The position numbers and the translations under genes are program-made. The notes under the pieces were generated by a model. It did no database searches, was not told the DNA's origin, and saw only the letters and a list, made by a program, of their open reading frames with translations. 64,000 bases of DNA, taken from the NCBI GenBank assembly GCA_015698045.1, contig BLAL01000040.1, forward strand, positions 1,900,501 to 1,964,500, in the 5' to 3' direction. Each line of letters opens with the position of its first letter. The stretch's first letter is position 1. This document shows, piece by piece, positions 35,753 through 49,771 of the stretch. Source of the stretch: Rhizophagus clarus. Lineage: Eukaryota; Glomeromycota; Glomeromycetes; Glomerales; Glomeraceae.

Positions 35753-37805
35753 TTATTCAATAACTTGTATTAAATGGTAATTACTTTTACCTGTCCTTAT
35801 CACACATACGACTCCATCTAATAAATCATCTTCAATTACTTTATACTGAGGTTCGATCACTCTTTGATTATTTAAATAAAGTCCTCCTACTTTTATCAAT
35901 TTATTTGCCTCATTTCTTGATTTACATGCACCGGCTGCAACAGCAACACGATCAATCGTTCGATTTACAATTTCATTACGATGAATTGAAGTTAATCTTT
36001 GTGAATCGTGCGAAAACGCTTCAATCAAATCATGTCCGCGTATATTTTCCAGTGAATCTCCAAATAATACTTTAGTAGCCAATTGTGCTTTTTGTAGTCC
36101 AGCAACTAATAATTACATTGGAAAAGGAAAAAAAAATTATTGTTAAGAGAAAAAATAAACAATTAAAATTATCGTTTGTTACCTCCATGCACAAATTCTG
36201 TTATCTCTGATGCTAACTTTTCTTGCCCGTGACGCTCTTCTGGAGATTTCTGATAAATTTATTATTTAATAAATTAATGTTGACTTATATTAATATTTGA
36301 CTTTATACTCAATTGAATAAATAATATTCACCATATGAGTTTTTACAATTTGATCAATTTCTTCCATGCTTAATATTGTAAACATACGAAGATACTTTTC
36401 TACATCGGCATCAGCTACTTTCATGAAATACTAAGAAAATAAAGCCAATATATTAATTTTAAATATTATTTAATAATGTTTTTAAATCTTGATTTTTTTT
36501 TTTACAAAAACCTGATAAAATTCATAGGGACTGGTCATCCTATCATCTAACCAAATTGCATTTCCTGCAGATTTGCCGAATTTTTCTCCAGTTGATGTTA
36601 ACAATAAAGGTATCGTAATACCAAAAGCATTTGTATGGTCAGTTATTTCCAAATTGTCTGGTGTTGTTTTTGTAGAGTCATCTCTCTTTTTGTGAATTAA
36701 ATCGATTCCTGCGGTAATATTTCCCCATTGGTCACTTCCTCCTAACTTGCATATATTAGCGAATACTTAATTAATCAATTACATCAGAGATAATGATAAT
36801 AAGTGACTTACCTGAATTCGACATTGATGATAATGATACAGATGCCAAAAATCGTATGCTTGTAATAATTGATACGAGAATTCCGTAAAACTAATTCCTC
36901 CAGTATTTTCCATTCTTAACTTAACACTAATAAAAAATTTTAATCTAATTCCATTATGCTCAAAAAAAAAAGAAAGAAAAAAAAGAATAATTTACCTATC
37001 TTTCGCCATCATTGTTCCAACACGCGCATATCTTCCAATATCATTTAATAGTTCCAATGCAGACATTTTCTGAAGCCATTCCATGTTATTTAAAATCATT
37101 ACATTGTCTAATTCATCTTCTATTTTAAACCCACGTCGTGACGCATATTTTTTTCCATTAATAAAAATTTTTCGAATTTGATTATCAATCGCAGTAACAT
37201 TATTTTCAATCGTTGAAAATGATAAAGGCTGGCGCTCAGTATTGCGTCCAGATGGGTCCCCTATTGATCCGGTCGCTCCTCCAATCTTGATTTATATCGA
37301 TTAATAAAGAGTAAATAGATAAGATAAGATAAAATAAGGTAGACAAGAAGAGTAAAAAAAAACAAACCAAAGCAATAGTGCGATGCCCACGAACATTAAA
37401 ATGTAATAATCCGATTAATGTTAACAAATTTCCTAAATGTAGGCTTGGCGCAGTAGGATCTACACCACAATAGATAGTCGTTTGATTTTTCACTTGGTTT
37501 ATGATATCGGAACTTTTTTTCAATACAAAACAAAACACAAAAAAGGAAATCATTCTCAATCAAGTATTCATTATCTAATGTGGAAAGAATTTTTTTCAAG
37601 ATAAAGAAAATCGTAACCTCGTTAACGCGTTAACCAAACCTCGTTTTTTTAATTCTTCTATAACATTGTCCTCAATTTTTTTTGTAAAACATCGAATCGA
37701 TATATTATTATAATATGATCCGGGATAAAGTTTTATATCTTTTTCACATGAGAATTTATTGAATTTATTGTAAATATTTCGAAAAATTATTTTAAATTTC
37801 ATCAT
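35753..37805 (-). CDS. MSY1: Mitochondrial tyrosyl-tRNA synthetase
   Basis: A multi-exon gene starting at ATG 37805 with an Asn/Lys-rich leader, likely a mitochondrial presequence. After the second exon comes [18 protein letters not shown] with the HIGH-type box (LHLGN). The next exons give [28 protein letters not shown] and [14 protein letters not shown], all typical of bacterial-type TyrRS. The KMSKS-type loop is [16 protein letters not shown]. The final exon (to 35753) holds the S4 RNA-binding domain ([20 protein letters not shown], then [11 protein letters not shown]). The bacterial-type architecture identifies the mitochondrial enzyme, not the cytosolic one. About eight exons; ends estimated from frame. 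Confidence 0.92.
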
Positions 37806-38017
37806 ATTTTTTAAAAAAAAAAAATGTTACATGCATATGAAGTTTCAGAAAGAAAAATGATGACCGAATAATGAACAAATTCTTAATATTATATTTATTA
37901 CGCATATCTGTTGATCCCTCCCACTTTTCACTTTTGTCACATTATTTGTATAAAAGGGGGTCGGATTCAGATCTTTTGATCTTTTGAAAATTAAACTTTT
38001 CAGAATATCCGAAGTGT

Positions 38018-41000
38018 ATGCAATTGCCCGAAAGAAATACCACAATGATTAATGCTTATCGGCTTGAACTAGAAGCCGATGGATCGCTTAGCAAAGAAAA
38101 AAGTTTCATAAGGCTTCCATCACCTTTTAATCCTTATATATTACGATTTAATATTCGTGCGGGATCATTTGCTTCTCACAGAGGAATTCTTTATACAAAT
38201 TATCCGATAGATGGGTACTTAATTATAGATCATAAGAATTAATAAATTTCTTATTTTTCAAATTTTAATTTTACTTTAATTTTAGTTCGGAATTCGATAG
38301 AAAAAAATTTCATTCAAAAAGGTAAAATATCATTTACGTTAAAATTCATTTTAAATTTTTTCTTTTTTAATGATCTTTTTTAATCGGATCTAAAAATAGG
38401 TTTCCGATTGAATTTTCGAAACCTCTCAATATCGATATTATCATTCAAAGACCGGGTGCTTATGAATTTTATGTAGAATACAAGGATTTAAATTCAAATT
38501 TGATAAAATCTATAAAAAGTCATTTTGTGGTTGATCCATCGTTACATATCAGTACAGGACGCCGGATATTCACATCCGAATTAATTACCTCAGAACCAAC
38601 TGTTCAGATTCCACTTGATGGTCTGGTTATTCAATCAGTTTTGCCAAAACTCATTGGAAGATTTTCTGAATGGGACTCTCATATGAAAGCTATATCCGAC
38701 CTTGGGTATAATATGATTCATTTCGTACCAATGCAAGTACGTGGCTTTTCTAATTCTCCTTATTCTATCTACGATCAATTGTCATTTTCGAATGATTTAT
38801 TCGAACCCGAAGATCGTTCGAGGAGTCCTGATGAAAAAATCGAAATCGTAAAAAAAACAATAAATAAACTTGAACATGAATATAAACTTCTCAGTCTATC
38901 TGATATTGTTTGGAATCATACTGCTAATAATTGTGAATGGCTTCAAGAACACCCAGAAGCTGGTACGTACGTTTGATTATCTTATACTATTTCGATTGCT
39001 ATACTTATATCTTATATCTTATTTCTTATAGGATATAACTTAATTAATTCACCTCATTTAACTCCCGCCTTTGAACTTGATACTGCTTTACTTGAATACT
39101 CATCTGATCTTGCTAAGTTGGGATTTCCAACTAGGATGAATAATGAGCATGATTTGGAATTAATTATTGAAGGTGTCAAAGAACATGTGATAAGTAAAAT
39201 TCGTTTATGGGAATTTTATGTTGTAAATGTTAAAGAAGCTATGAATGAGTTTAAGGAAGCATTAAACAAGCCATGGCCACCTCCTAGAAAGGACATTGAT
39301 TTTTCCGCTCTATCATTTAAAGGACAAGCAAAATCATTAGCAGATAATGCTCTTTATTTTAAAGGGGCTTTTGGCCAAAGATTTTATAAAAAGTTAAATT
39401 ATGAAAGCTCCATTTCATTTATTCTCGGTTTAATTGAATCAGAAAAAAAGAATAAGCCTATCGATGATAATGGTAATACTGATGCTAACGATGATGATGA
39501 TGATGAAGTATCACTCAGTGATTTGATAATAGACAAAAACTCGAATACCTCAGCTGAAAAGCCAGTTTCAAACAAAACAGAAGCTGAGATAAATAGCAAT
39601 GAAAAGGAAGACAAATCAGATGTAAAGATCACGGCGGAACAAAAGCTGGATGAAAAAACAGATGAAAAATCGGATGAAAAAACAGATGAAAAATCGGATG
39701 AAAAATCGGATGAAAAAACAGATGAAAAATCAGATGAAAAAACAGATGAAAAATCGGATGAAAAATCGGATGAAAAAACAGATGAAAAATCAGTACTAAT
39801 GGAAAAAATGATAGATAAATTTGAGAAACTCGTTAATGAAATTAATCTGCCTTTTTATGTATTGTATGATGATGATGTCATTGCTATTCTTGATAATTTA
39901 TGGAATAGAGCCAAATACTTGAAGCTTGATCCCCACGGACCTAAACAAGGTGAAATCAATTTGAAGTAAATATTAAGTATCAAGTATTTATTTTTGTTTT
40001 TATTTTTTTGTTAAAAGTATTCTAATATAATTTTTTTTAATTAAGAGTCCCACTAGTTGAGCGATATTTCACACGAATTCCATTAAATGAGATTACAAAG
40101 AAACATCCAAAAGGTGCATTAGCTGTTGTAAATAATGGTTGGATGTGGAATGCAAATCCATTACAGGACTTTGCAAGCAGTGGATCTTCTGCTTATCTAC
40201 GAAGAGAGGTTATAGTATGGGGAGATTGTGTGAAGTTACGTTATGGAAAAAATAGAGTATGTTACACCTTTACTTAAATTTTTATTAATCCAAGTAATCC
40301 TAAATTTTATCCTTTCTTTAAAGGATGATTCACCGTGGCTATGGGATCACATGACAAAATATACCGTGCAACTTGCTAAATTATTCCATGGTTTAAGAAT
40401 TGATAATTGTCATTCTACACCAATTCACGTTGCACAATATCTTCTTGATAAAGCACGCCGAGTTCGTCCAGATTTGTATGTAGTTGCTGAACTGTTCACG
40501 GGTTCAGAAGAAACGGATATCAAGTTTGTGAGAAGTATTGGAATAAATTCGCTTATCAGAGAAGCTATGCAAGCGTGGGATCCGCGTGAGTTAAGTCGCT
40601 TGGTACATCGCCATGGAGGAAAACCTATCGGTAAATGTAATTTTTTAAACAATTTCAAATATTACCAGTTATATTAACAGTCATATATTTAATTTGTATT
40701 AAAGGCTCAATGGACACTGAATGTCTTACTAGCGTGTCTACGTGTAAAGGTCTGGATGGAGAATCAGATGTTCAATGTCTTGTTACACCTCTTTTGGGAT
40801 CAAAACCACATGCTCTTTTCATGGATTGTTCTCATGACAATGAAACACCTCATCAAAAACGTATTGCGGAAGATACTTTGTCAAATGGCGCTCTCGTAGC
40901 CATGAGTTCATGTGCTACTGGTAGCGTAAAGGGATACGATGAAGTTTATCCGGAACTTGTAGATTTAGTCAAAGAAACTAGACCTTATGCGTTATACGAA

Positions 41001-44000
41001 AAACCATTAGATATCGGTATTGGAAGAGGTACTTTTAATGATTCATCTTTGATCATATTTAATTTTTGAATTAAAATAAATTTGAATTTCTTAATATTAG
41101 TTAAGAAAGTGTTGCAACATTTACATACCGAAATGACTTTAGATGGGTATATCGAAACTCATGTGCACCTTGAAAATGACGTTAGTATCTTTGTGATGAA
41201 TACTAATCAGATGTCAGTTAAAGGGGGGGGGGGGGGCTGATCATTTTGTGCCGATCATAAATATCATTTATGATTGCATGCGTGATTAACATCGAAAAAA
41301 CTCGAATTTGGTTAAAGTATAGAAATTCCCCTGTTAACCGACACACCCATTATTTGCAATTTTCAAAAATTTTTTAATTTTTTTTTTCCTTTTTTCTTTT
41401 TTTTGATTTAGTACATTAGTGTGCACAGGTTACATCCTCATACACACAAAGGTTATTTATTAATTGCACATTGTGCATTCACAAATAATTGTAAGTTTAT
41501 TATTTGTTTAGTTCATTAGTGTTACCCATATTCTAATAATTTTTTCTTAATAGCATCATCTATATCTCCTATAAAACTGAGAGGAACTAGGGTAGAATTA
41601 GTTTTTTCTACAACTTTAAAGGTACATTCTCGTGAATTTACTCCGCATAAAGACTATCTTACTGGAATTTCTTCTTCCCTTGAATCGCTTAACGGTCCTA
41701 ATTTGCGTAAAATATCTGATGATCACGGTTATTATACCGAAGTAACTTTGCCAAAAGAGTTTCCACCAGGTAGTGTCATGTTAATGAAAACTTGGGTAGA
41801 TAAACAGCATAATGGATTGGATGAATTTTTGACATCAAATGTTGAAGAACCTTTTCGAGAATTGGATTTGGTTGATTTGAATATAGTTTTACATCGATGT
41901 GGTGGAGAAGAAAATGATGTTACGCCTGGCCACAGTGTTTATAATATTCCTGGATATGGGGATCTTCCATATTGTGGCTTAGAAGGTTTCATGACAATAT
42001 TGAGACAGGTTATGAAGCATAATGATATGGGTCACCCGTTTAGTTCTAATTTACGTGAAGGTCATTGGGCTTTAGATTACGTAGTAAATCGACTCGAAAG
42101 GTATGAAAGTGTTATAAAGGTTTAATTAAAATTTTCTGTAATCGTAAAATTAGATTAATTTATTATTAGGTATTTGAAAATTTCACCGAGACTTCAAGAA
42201 TTGATTAAGTGGTATAAAGAAAGGTTTGATGCAATTAAAACTGCACCAAATTTTTTAGTTCCTAAATATTTCGCACTTGTAATAAAAACAGCTTATGAAG
42301 CTGCTACAAAAAGAGTTTTGGAACAATCATCGTCTTTTGTATACGAGGGAGGACCATTTATTCAATCACTCGCATTATGTTCCGTACAGATGTATGGTAC
42401 AGTACTTTCAACTGGTCTACACCCTACAGAAATCGGCCCATCAATGGCTGCTGGTTTACCTCATTTTACCTACAAGCATATGAGATGTTGGGGGCGTGAT
42501 GTTTTTATTTCGTTACGTGGTTTATTTATTACTACCGGAAATTTTGAAGCAGCAAGAAGACACATAATTGGATTTGCTAGTGTACTTAAACATGGATTAA
42601 TTCCAAACTTATTGGATGCTGGTCGTCGTCCGAGATATAATTGTCGTGATGCTTCGTGGTGGTTTCTTCAATCAATTCAGGAATATTGTAAATTTTCACC
42701 TGAAGGATTAGAATTTCTCAAGACATCTGTTATTCGAAGATTTCCGAAGAGTGATGAATTTATTGAAGCGGATGATCCTTTGGCTTATAGTTATGAGAGC
42801 ACTATATTAGAGATTATTCAAGAAATTTTAGTAAGACACGCTAAAGGAATTCATTTTAAAGAATGGAACGCAGGTCCCAACTTGGACCATGCTATGACAG
42901 AGAAAGGATTTCAAATCGATATCCAAGTAGATTGGGAGACTGGGTTATTATTTGGTGGTAATGAATTTAACTGTGGTACATGGATGGATAAAATGGGTGA
43001 ATCTGAAAAAGCTGGTAACAAAGGATTACCAGCGACACCTAGAGATGGTGCTTCAGTTGAAATTATCGGTTTGTTGAAGTCCGCTTTGAGATGGCTTACT
43101 GAATTAAGCGAACAAGGACATTATCCTTGGAAGGAAGTTGAACTAGAAGGTAATTTTGAAATTAAGGGGAGGTAAATAAAGGTGATAATAATTTAACGAT
43201 CTTAATATTTGTAGGTAACCGACGCATTACGTTTGCTGAATGGAATGATTTAATTCAAAAATCATTCGAAAAATGCTTCTATATTCCTCTGGGTAAGTAA
43301 AAAAAAAAAACTTACTTTTTTTTTTTAAAGCTTCAATAATTTGATTTATCGATTTTAATTTAGATCAAGCTGATGACTCGAGATATGAGTTGAATACAAA
43401 ACTGGTAAATCGTAGAGGAGTATATAAAGATACATACAAGGCTTCAAATAATTATGGAGATTATCAATTACGACCAAACTTTCCTATTGCGATGGTAGTG
43501 GTGAGTACAACACTTTTAAAATAATAATACATCTCGTTCTTTTACTTACGTAAGTTTCTTAAAACTTTAGGCTCCGGAGTTATTTGATAATCAGCACGCA
43601 TTGCAAGCTTTAAATGTGGCCCGTGAAGTACTTGCTGGCCCGTTGGGTATGCGTTCATTAGATCCTAAAGATTGGGCATATCGTGGTATTTATGATAACA
43701 ACAATGATAACGACGATAAATCAATAGCTAAAGGATGGAACTATCACCAGGGGCCTGTAAGCATTCCTTCAATATAGTTTTTAAATTTAAAATCTGGTAT
43801 TAACTAGTCCTTACTTATTTTGCATAGGAATGGCTATGGTGTACTGGATATTTCCTTCGTGCTTATTTGTATTTCGACACTCGCGTTGGAAAAGGGAAAG
43901 ATAATGTACGTTGTATTATAAATTGTACTTACAAAATTCTTGCTATTTCTAATTTATTGGTTTAAATTTTATGAAATAGCCGCATGAAACAATCTATGAT

Positions 44001-44183
44001 ATAACGCAACACCTTTTACCGCACCGTAAAATCATTGAAACAAGTCCATGGGCAGGATTACCTGAACTTACTAACGCAAATGGAGCAGAATGTTATCATT
44101 CTTGTCCTACACAAGCATGGTCTTCTGCCACTTTATTAGATTTATTCGATGATATAAAGAAACTTGAGAAAACTTTTAAATAG
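38018..44183 (+). CDS. GDB1: Glycogen debranching enzyme (4-alpha-glucanotransferase / amylo-1,6-glucosidase)
   Basis: A gene of over 6 kb with about 14 exons, from ATG 38018 (alternative Met at 38045) to TAG 44183. The N-terminal GH13-type transferase half shows [36 protein letters not shown] with the nucleophile Asp, [14 protein letters not shown] with the acid Glu, and [15 protein letters not shown]. The C-terminal GH133 half shows [54 protein letters not shown] and ends near [13 protein letters not shown]. Both activities are needed to clear branch points during glycogen breakdown in the cytosol. An unusual Asp/Glu/Lys-rich insert with a 12-fold tetrapeptide repeat sits in the transferase half (about 39460-39792). 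One intron (about 41180-41411) carries a G14 run. Confidence 0.95.
39649..39792 (+). repeat. Twelve in-frame 12-bp repeats encoding DEK(T/S)
   Basis: Twelve consecutive units GATGAAAAA plus ACA, TCG or TCA, without spacer. The Thr/Ser order is TSTSS TSTSS TS, so a 60-bp higher-order unit has itself been duplicated. It lies inside an exon of the debranching enzyme and keeps frame. Confidence 0.95.
41180..41411 (+). other. Debranching-enzyme intron with G14 homopolymer
   Basis: The intron starts at about GTTAGT and ends GATTTAG before [14 protein letters not shown]. It contains 14 consecutive G (41223-41236), exceptional in such AT-rich DNA, followed by a small inverted repeat (ATCATAAATATCATTTATGAT). 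It is longer than most introns here. Confidence 0.6.
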
Positions 44184-44647
44184 ACAATTTATTTATTTAT
44201 TTATTTATTAACTACTTATTTATATTCATTGTTCTTTCTGTATAACAAAAGAAAAAACGTGAGAGGTATATTTGTGGTAAACTTGTATGTAAAGGACTAC
44301 TATTAGCCAGTATTTAATTAATACCTTATTATAATAGTCGCATTAAAAAAAAATTATTAAAAAAGTCAATATATTAAATAAAATAATAAAACGTGAAAAA
44401 TCTTCGTTGACTGTACAAAATTAAGATAAATAAATATGAAATCAAATAAAAAAAAACGTATACTATTATTTCTAAAATATTATGATTTTGTAAAAAAAAA
44501 AAAAAAAAATTATAATCAGCACTTCCTCATCAAGTTAAAAATAATTCGGAATAAAAACTGAGCAATAAACAGAATAATATTATTAATATTAGCATAATTT
44601 GAATATATGAATGAATCAATGAATATAATTTATAATATAATAATTAC
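44184..44647. other. Convergent 3' flanks
   Basis: AT-rich sequence between the stops of the debranching enzyme and the RalGAP-beta-like gene, with TTTA repeats after 44185. No exon seen. Confidence 0.5.
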
Positions 44648-47600
44648 TCACTCTGAAATAGAAAGATTGCTTTTATATCTATGATACATTTCTTCAATAA
44701 ATTGTCTTCTCATAGCATATCTAAACAATGGCAAAAAAAGCTGTTAAAATTTAAATGTTTTAAACAATAACATAATCGTTAATACGTACGATCTATTGTG
44801 ATGTGTCTCTGTTAAATTCTTGAATACTTCATGTGCTGATATTGTTGTGTTCCTTACAAGTAAACCTAAGGTGTGTCTGCTAACGATCATACCATCAACC
44901 AGCGGACCAAATGTCTAAAATATATATATTTTTTTTTTTGTCATTAAAAATAAATTTTATAGTCCAAAATATTTTTCTAAACTTACCAGAGGATCTTCAG
45001 CTAACTTTGCTGTATCGGCGCTCCAACTAACTCTTCCCTTTCCTCCTTTTTTGTCACCTAATCCACTAGTTATCCCTTGATATGTAATTATAGGAATAAC
45101 AATCCTTATCCAATATAATCCGGTATTTTGCAAAGGATGAATAAATATATATACAAAAACTGTCTGTCCTATTTTTTGAGGTATATTAGACATAGACGCT
45201 ATATCTTCAATCCATGCAATACATACTAAATCATCTGCTGTTATATTTTTGATTATGCTTGATAAAGAATTGATTGATGAATCAGATGATGGCGTATGTA
45301 TTAAATAAGGAACATTAAATATTACTTCAACGGTCCTGTCAGCAAAATATGGGGCTGTTTTACAAAAAGCTGGACTAAGTTTAGCTTTAAATCCGGAATG
45401 TGTACTAATAGAAACCTAAAAAAAGAAAGAAAATCTTAAATACCCTAGTTTCCATATTTTTAATTTAAAACTAAAAAAAAAGTTATTGATTACCGGCCAT
45501 CCCAAGCTATTCAAAAACTTTTCAAAGTCTTCGCTGATTGTAGAAGGATTTATAATTTGATCATACTCTTCCGCTCCTGATCGAACATAATATACAGAAG
45601 CACTAACATAATCCCGTCTACAATAGAATAATATATATAAGTTTAATATTAAATTAAAGGACTTGTGCAAATTTATTAACATACTCGTGTAATTGATCTA
45701 ATTTTTCCAAATCATTGACGAGCTTTTCTGAAATTCGTAGTGGAATCATACGGTGTCGATTTTCCAGAGATAACAAACCCATTTGTGACATGAATAAACG
45801 AAATACTTGCGGACTAAGTTATATTATGTAATATTTGAATTCGTGTAGACGCAAATATTAGTGAATTATCCAGCATATTATTAATTTAATTTAATTATTA
45901 AAGACCTTGATAAATTCGAATTAGATCCTGCAGGGGTTGCTTTATAACTAATTTAAGATATCAAAATTAATCGTTATAAATAATAATAATAATAATCATC
46001 ATCTGAAAGTAATATATATATATATATATATATAAAAACAAAAAAGTAGTCAACCTCTTACTTTTGATGACTTATTAACATCCGTTGTTTTTCTTCCAAT
46101 GATCGATCCTCTACTTCTTTTTGTCTCTGTGTTAACTTTTTAACAGAATTATAAGCTCTCCAACTATCGCTCCCTTCTTCAAATATCTTGTCAACCTTAG
46201 GTATCTGATGTTCATTAAAACTACCAATACGAGGAATATTTGAGCGAATATAATTATTTTGTTGAGTTTGAAGCCTATGTCCCGTAGTAAATGCACGACG
46301 AAGTGATGGAAGTTTCTTTTCATAATTGTCTTTTTCAACCGTGCTTGATGACGAATTTTTCTGATCGTTATCATCAGTCTGAGTTTTATAGACCATTCGT
46401 GAAATCCAAGAATATTTTCCCGTACTATCACGCATAACTATAATAACTGATGGGCTAGAATCTTCACTCGATTGTTCTCGAAGATAAGATTGTGGTATCG
46501 AGGCTTTAGGGGTACCTGGAGATACAGGTGATGCTGGAGTTTCAGTGGCAGTCGGTGTGGCATATGCATCAGATGACGATCCTGGAGAACTTGGCGTCCG
46601 TATAGCCCATGAAAAATGTTTAGGCATCTCGACAAATCCAACCAAAACCCTGCTATCAATTAAAAAGTATCTAACCAGTTCAGGTATTGATACCCCTTCA
46701 GATTCTTTCGAATCAGATAGTTGTTTCTTTGCCAATTCTAAATCACCATTGAAAAGAGTCGATATCCTGCTTGGACCTATGTTATCACCCCATGCAGGAA
46801 AATTTCCAAGATAATTAACAAACTGTGCCATCGCAATCTCGGCGGCAATTTTGACAGCAACTTCACCCTTCTTCCCATATCGGTTTTGACCATTATGGTG
46901 AGAAGTATTGTCACTATGTGTGACTGTATTCTTTGGTCGAGGTGCAAAAAGCTTATTTGGTGCTGTTTCTCTTCGGCTCTTTTTTTTATCGCTCGTGGAG
47001 CTCGAGTGTGATGAACCTTCATCTTCATTATTTGGATTTATAGAAATCCCTCGACTTATGGTCGCTATAACAGCTTCGTGGCAATCACGGTCACCAACTA
47101 TCCATTGCCCAATAAGAATCCAACGCATCATACAGTCATAAGCGCGCTCAACTAAATAATACGTTAAAGACTATGGCACGTAATAATAATAAAATTCAAG
47201 AATAATTAAAATAGTAATAATAATGATAAAAAATAATAATAAGTATCGTTTTACTAACCAACCCTCCATAACCTCCAGATAACATCATATCAATGTATCG
47301 TGAAAAAGCTAAAACTAATTCTCTTGCACAATTCTATGTAAGTAATTGACATTTAATAAATTTATATATTACATAATATTTTTCAGATATTATATTGAAA
47401 ATACGTACCTTGCTATCTCTCTGTACGTATTCATATAATCCCACAAAATCTTTTAAAACGTCAAAAGCATATAATGTAACATCTGATGGAAGATTCATAG
47501 TCAACACCTTTAAAAAAATAATATCAAAATAAGCCAAAATCCTTTTTCTTTAAAAAAGAAAAAGAAAAAAAAAAAAATTTCTACATAAATAAAACTAATT

Positions 47601-49771
47601 ATATATATCAACCTTTTCTTGAATAGATTTTACTACGAGACCAACTAAACCAGGGCAGAATGCCACATCTTCTACCACATATACATTAATTAAATGAAGA
47701 ATATATCTAAGATTAAAAGATGACTTCTCGGTTTTGAGTGATGTTAAAAGTAGTTCAAGTATATAAAATTTGAGCTAAAGCGAAAGAAAAGCGACAAGAT
47801 TAAACAAAGAAAATATTGTTTACTAAACACACTTTTCTAAAATATGTCTTACATTTGTGAATGGTTCCGTCGAATTTTTGACATTTGTGTCACCTCTGTT
47901 GTCTTCCTCGGAATATAAAACTCGTATCTATCTCGGCAGAATAAAGTATAGAAAGAATCAATGTAATTATAATAATTATTATAAATTAATCGATTGATAC
48001 TTACAAGTTCATTGACAACAATTTCGTCAGGATCATTATTAACAAGTTTATCTCCATTCTGATGCAATCCCAAATTCCAATTCGCTCTTAAAGAAACTTT
48101 CTCAAAATGATTAGGTAAACACATTATCGTACTTGCAATTCTTATTGCTGCGAGTCTCAAATCATCCAAAGGTACGTCAGTTTCGAAACCAGGTGCCAAT
48201 TTGGGTAAAATCATTTTAATGCCCACAACAAAATCAGGTACCATCATTCTGACACCCTCTAGTTCTGTAGCAAATAGAGATGTCGTGTTTATCAAAATAA
48301 CTGGCAGGCAACTATCTGTACGTAAACCCACTATCAACGCTTGATAGAATTGGGTAACGTAATTTCTTAAAAACTTTTCCCTTCGCTGAGGAAGACAAAA
48401 TATTCTGCAGAGAATACCATAAGCTTCTGCTCTTCCTTGTTTAGCACCCGAATCTGTACGATTTATCGAACAAGCTTGAAATAACCAAGATCCAAACATA
48501 TGTAATATTGTATTACCATCAGGTATTGACATAAGAGAACCTTCAGTATCTTTTTGAGCAGCTTTTTGAACATTCGTCTGTCCTATTGTTTGAAAAGATT
48601 CAATGATTCTTCCGATTCCATTAAGTGCCAGAATAAAGTTCGTTGACGGTAATGCACATGGGTTGTTTATTAAATAAACCATTCTATACCAAGCAAAATA
48701 CACAAAATCTACTGGGAGATCTAATCCAACATTATAACCACCTACTGATATATTCACCATTTCTGCACCTTCTTTCTGTCCATACAATAATCTCACAACT
48801 CGTTGCGTTAGAGCTAGAGTTGTTGCATTCCATTGTAGTAATGATTGCTGTCTGTGAGTCCATTGATTGAAGCATTTTTTAAATATATCCCACATTTCAA
48901 CTTTTCGAATTTTCGACCTCAACCATAACTCAAAAAGTACTCTTAATAAATGTTCACATAAATCATCTGCCATAATGTTAGCTGTCTTTTTCTCGGGATT
49001 TCCTTCTGAAATTAACAATTCACGTAACAAACAATCTGTGATTCCTAAAACTACTTTTAAAAGAACAAGCCAAGTTTCTTCAGAAAATTGAGGACCCAAA
49101 GTACGTCCTGCCATAGTCAGCACAATCAAAACACCCTTACATAATTCAATGTGACGTTGTAAATATGTAATATGTGACGGTGCTTGATTAACTGAATTGG
49201 GAAATCCTGGCGTGGTTGGTGTCGATGATACAGATGAAGCATTTGAACTAGGTGTTCGAGGTTGGAACAACAGAGAATAATGATGAAAAATTGTCTAAAA
49301 AAAATAAGCTCATTAAAAATTTCATTCAATTAATATCGAATATTTTTTTAAATAGAAATCTCAAACCTGCCAAAATTCTTGTTCCTCTGGACGCCCTGTT
49401 GCATCTCTAATGGCAGCAGGTCTAAAATTAGGTTCAAATAACCATTGTGAATAAAGTTCTTTGGAATGTGATGTTATCCCCATTTCTTCCAACGGTAAAG
49501 CAAACCCTTGACCGATTGCCTCCATAACCCATTTTACGTGTGTCGTGGATGACAAAAGATTTGGATCATGCGCTGTTAATAATGTCTGTGTTATTTCTGA
49601 TATAAGTGTTTTCCTTACGTTTAAAGGAAATTTTGCGAGAACATCGGTATCTAAAAAATAATCAATTATTAAGTAATTTTAAAATTAACATTAAATGTGC
49701 TATAATTTATAAATCAATTTACCAGGATTATGTTCGAGAAGTTTTAACTGAGAAATCCATTTCAAAAACAT
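44648..49771 (-). CDS. RALGAPB: RalGAP beta-subunit-like protein
   Basis: A gene of about 5.1 kb with at least a dozen exons, read from ATG 49771 to TGA 44648. Exon 1 is 49771-49723, exon 2 49650-49367, exon 3 49294-48005 and then many shorter exons. The N-terminal blocks HVKWVMEAIGQGFALPLEE, GRAEAYGILCRIFCLPQRRE and FGSWLFQAC match the human RALGAPB layout. The middle has Ser/Pro-rich linkers (46500-47000). The C-terminal Rap/Ran-GAP-like part shows FVYIFIHPLQNTGLYWIRIV and GPLVDGMIVSRHTLGLLVRN. In animals RALGAPB is the scaffold partner that stabilises the catalytic alpha subunit and restrains Ral-type GTPases and, indirectly, TOR. The DDLVCIAWIEDI segment lacks the catalytic Asn of active Rap/Tuberin GAPs, as expected for a beta subunit. 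Small exons between 45700 and 47600 are approximate. Confidence 0.88.

Noticed and set aside
38018..38242. Stop after [10 protein letters not shown] read as truncation of the debranching enzyme
   Set aside because: A splice donor precedes the stop and the conserved frame resumes at the next acceptor.
46132..47141. Several overlapping frames on both strands opposite or within the RalGAP-beta-like gene
   Set aside because: Shadows of the Ser/Pro-rich linker exon; none shows conserved motifs.
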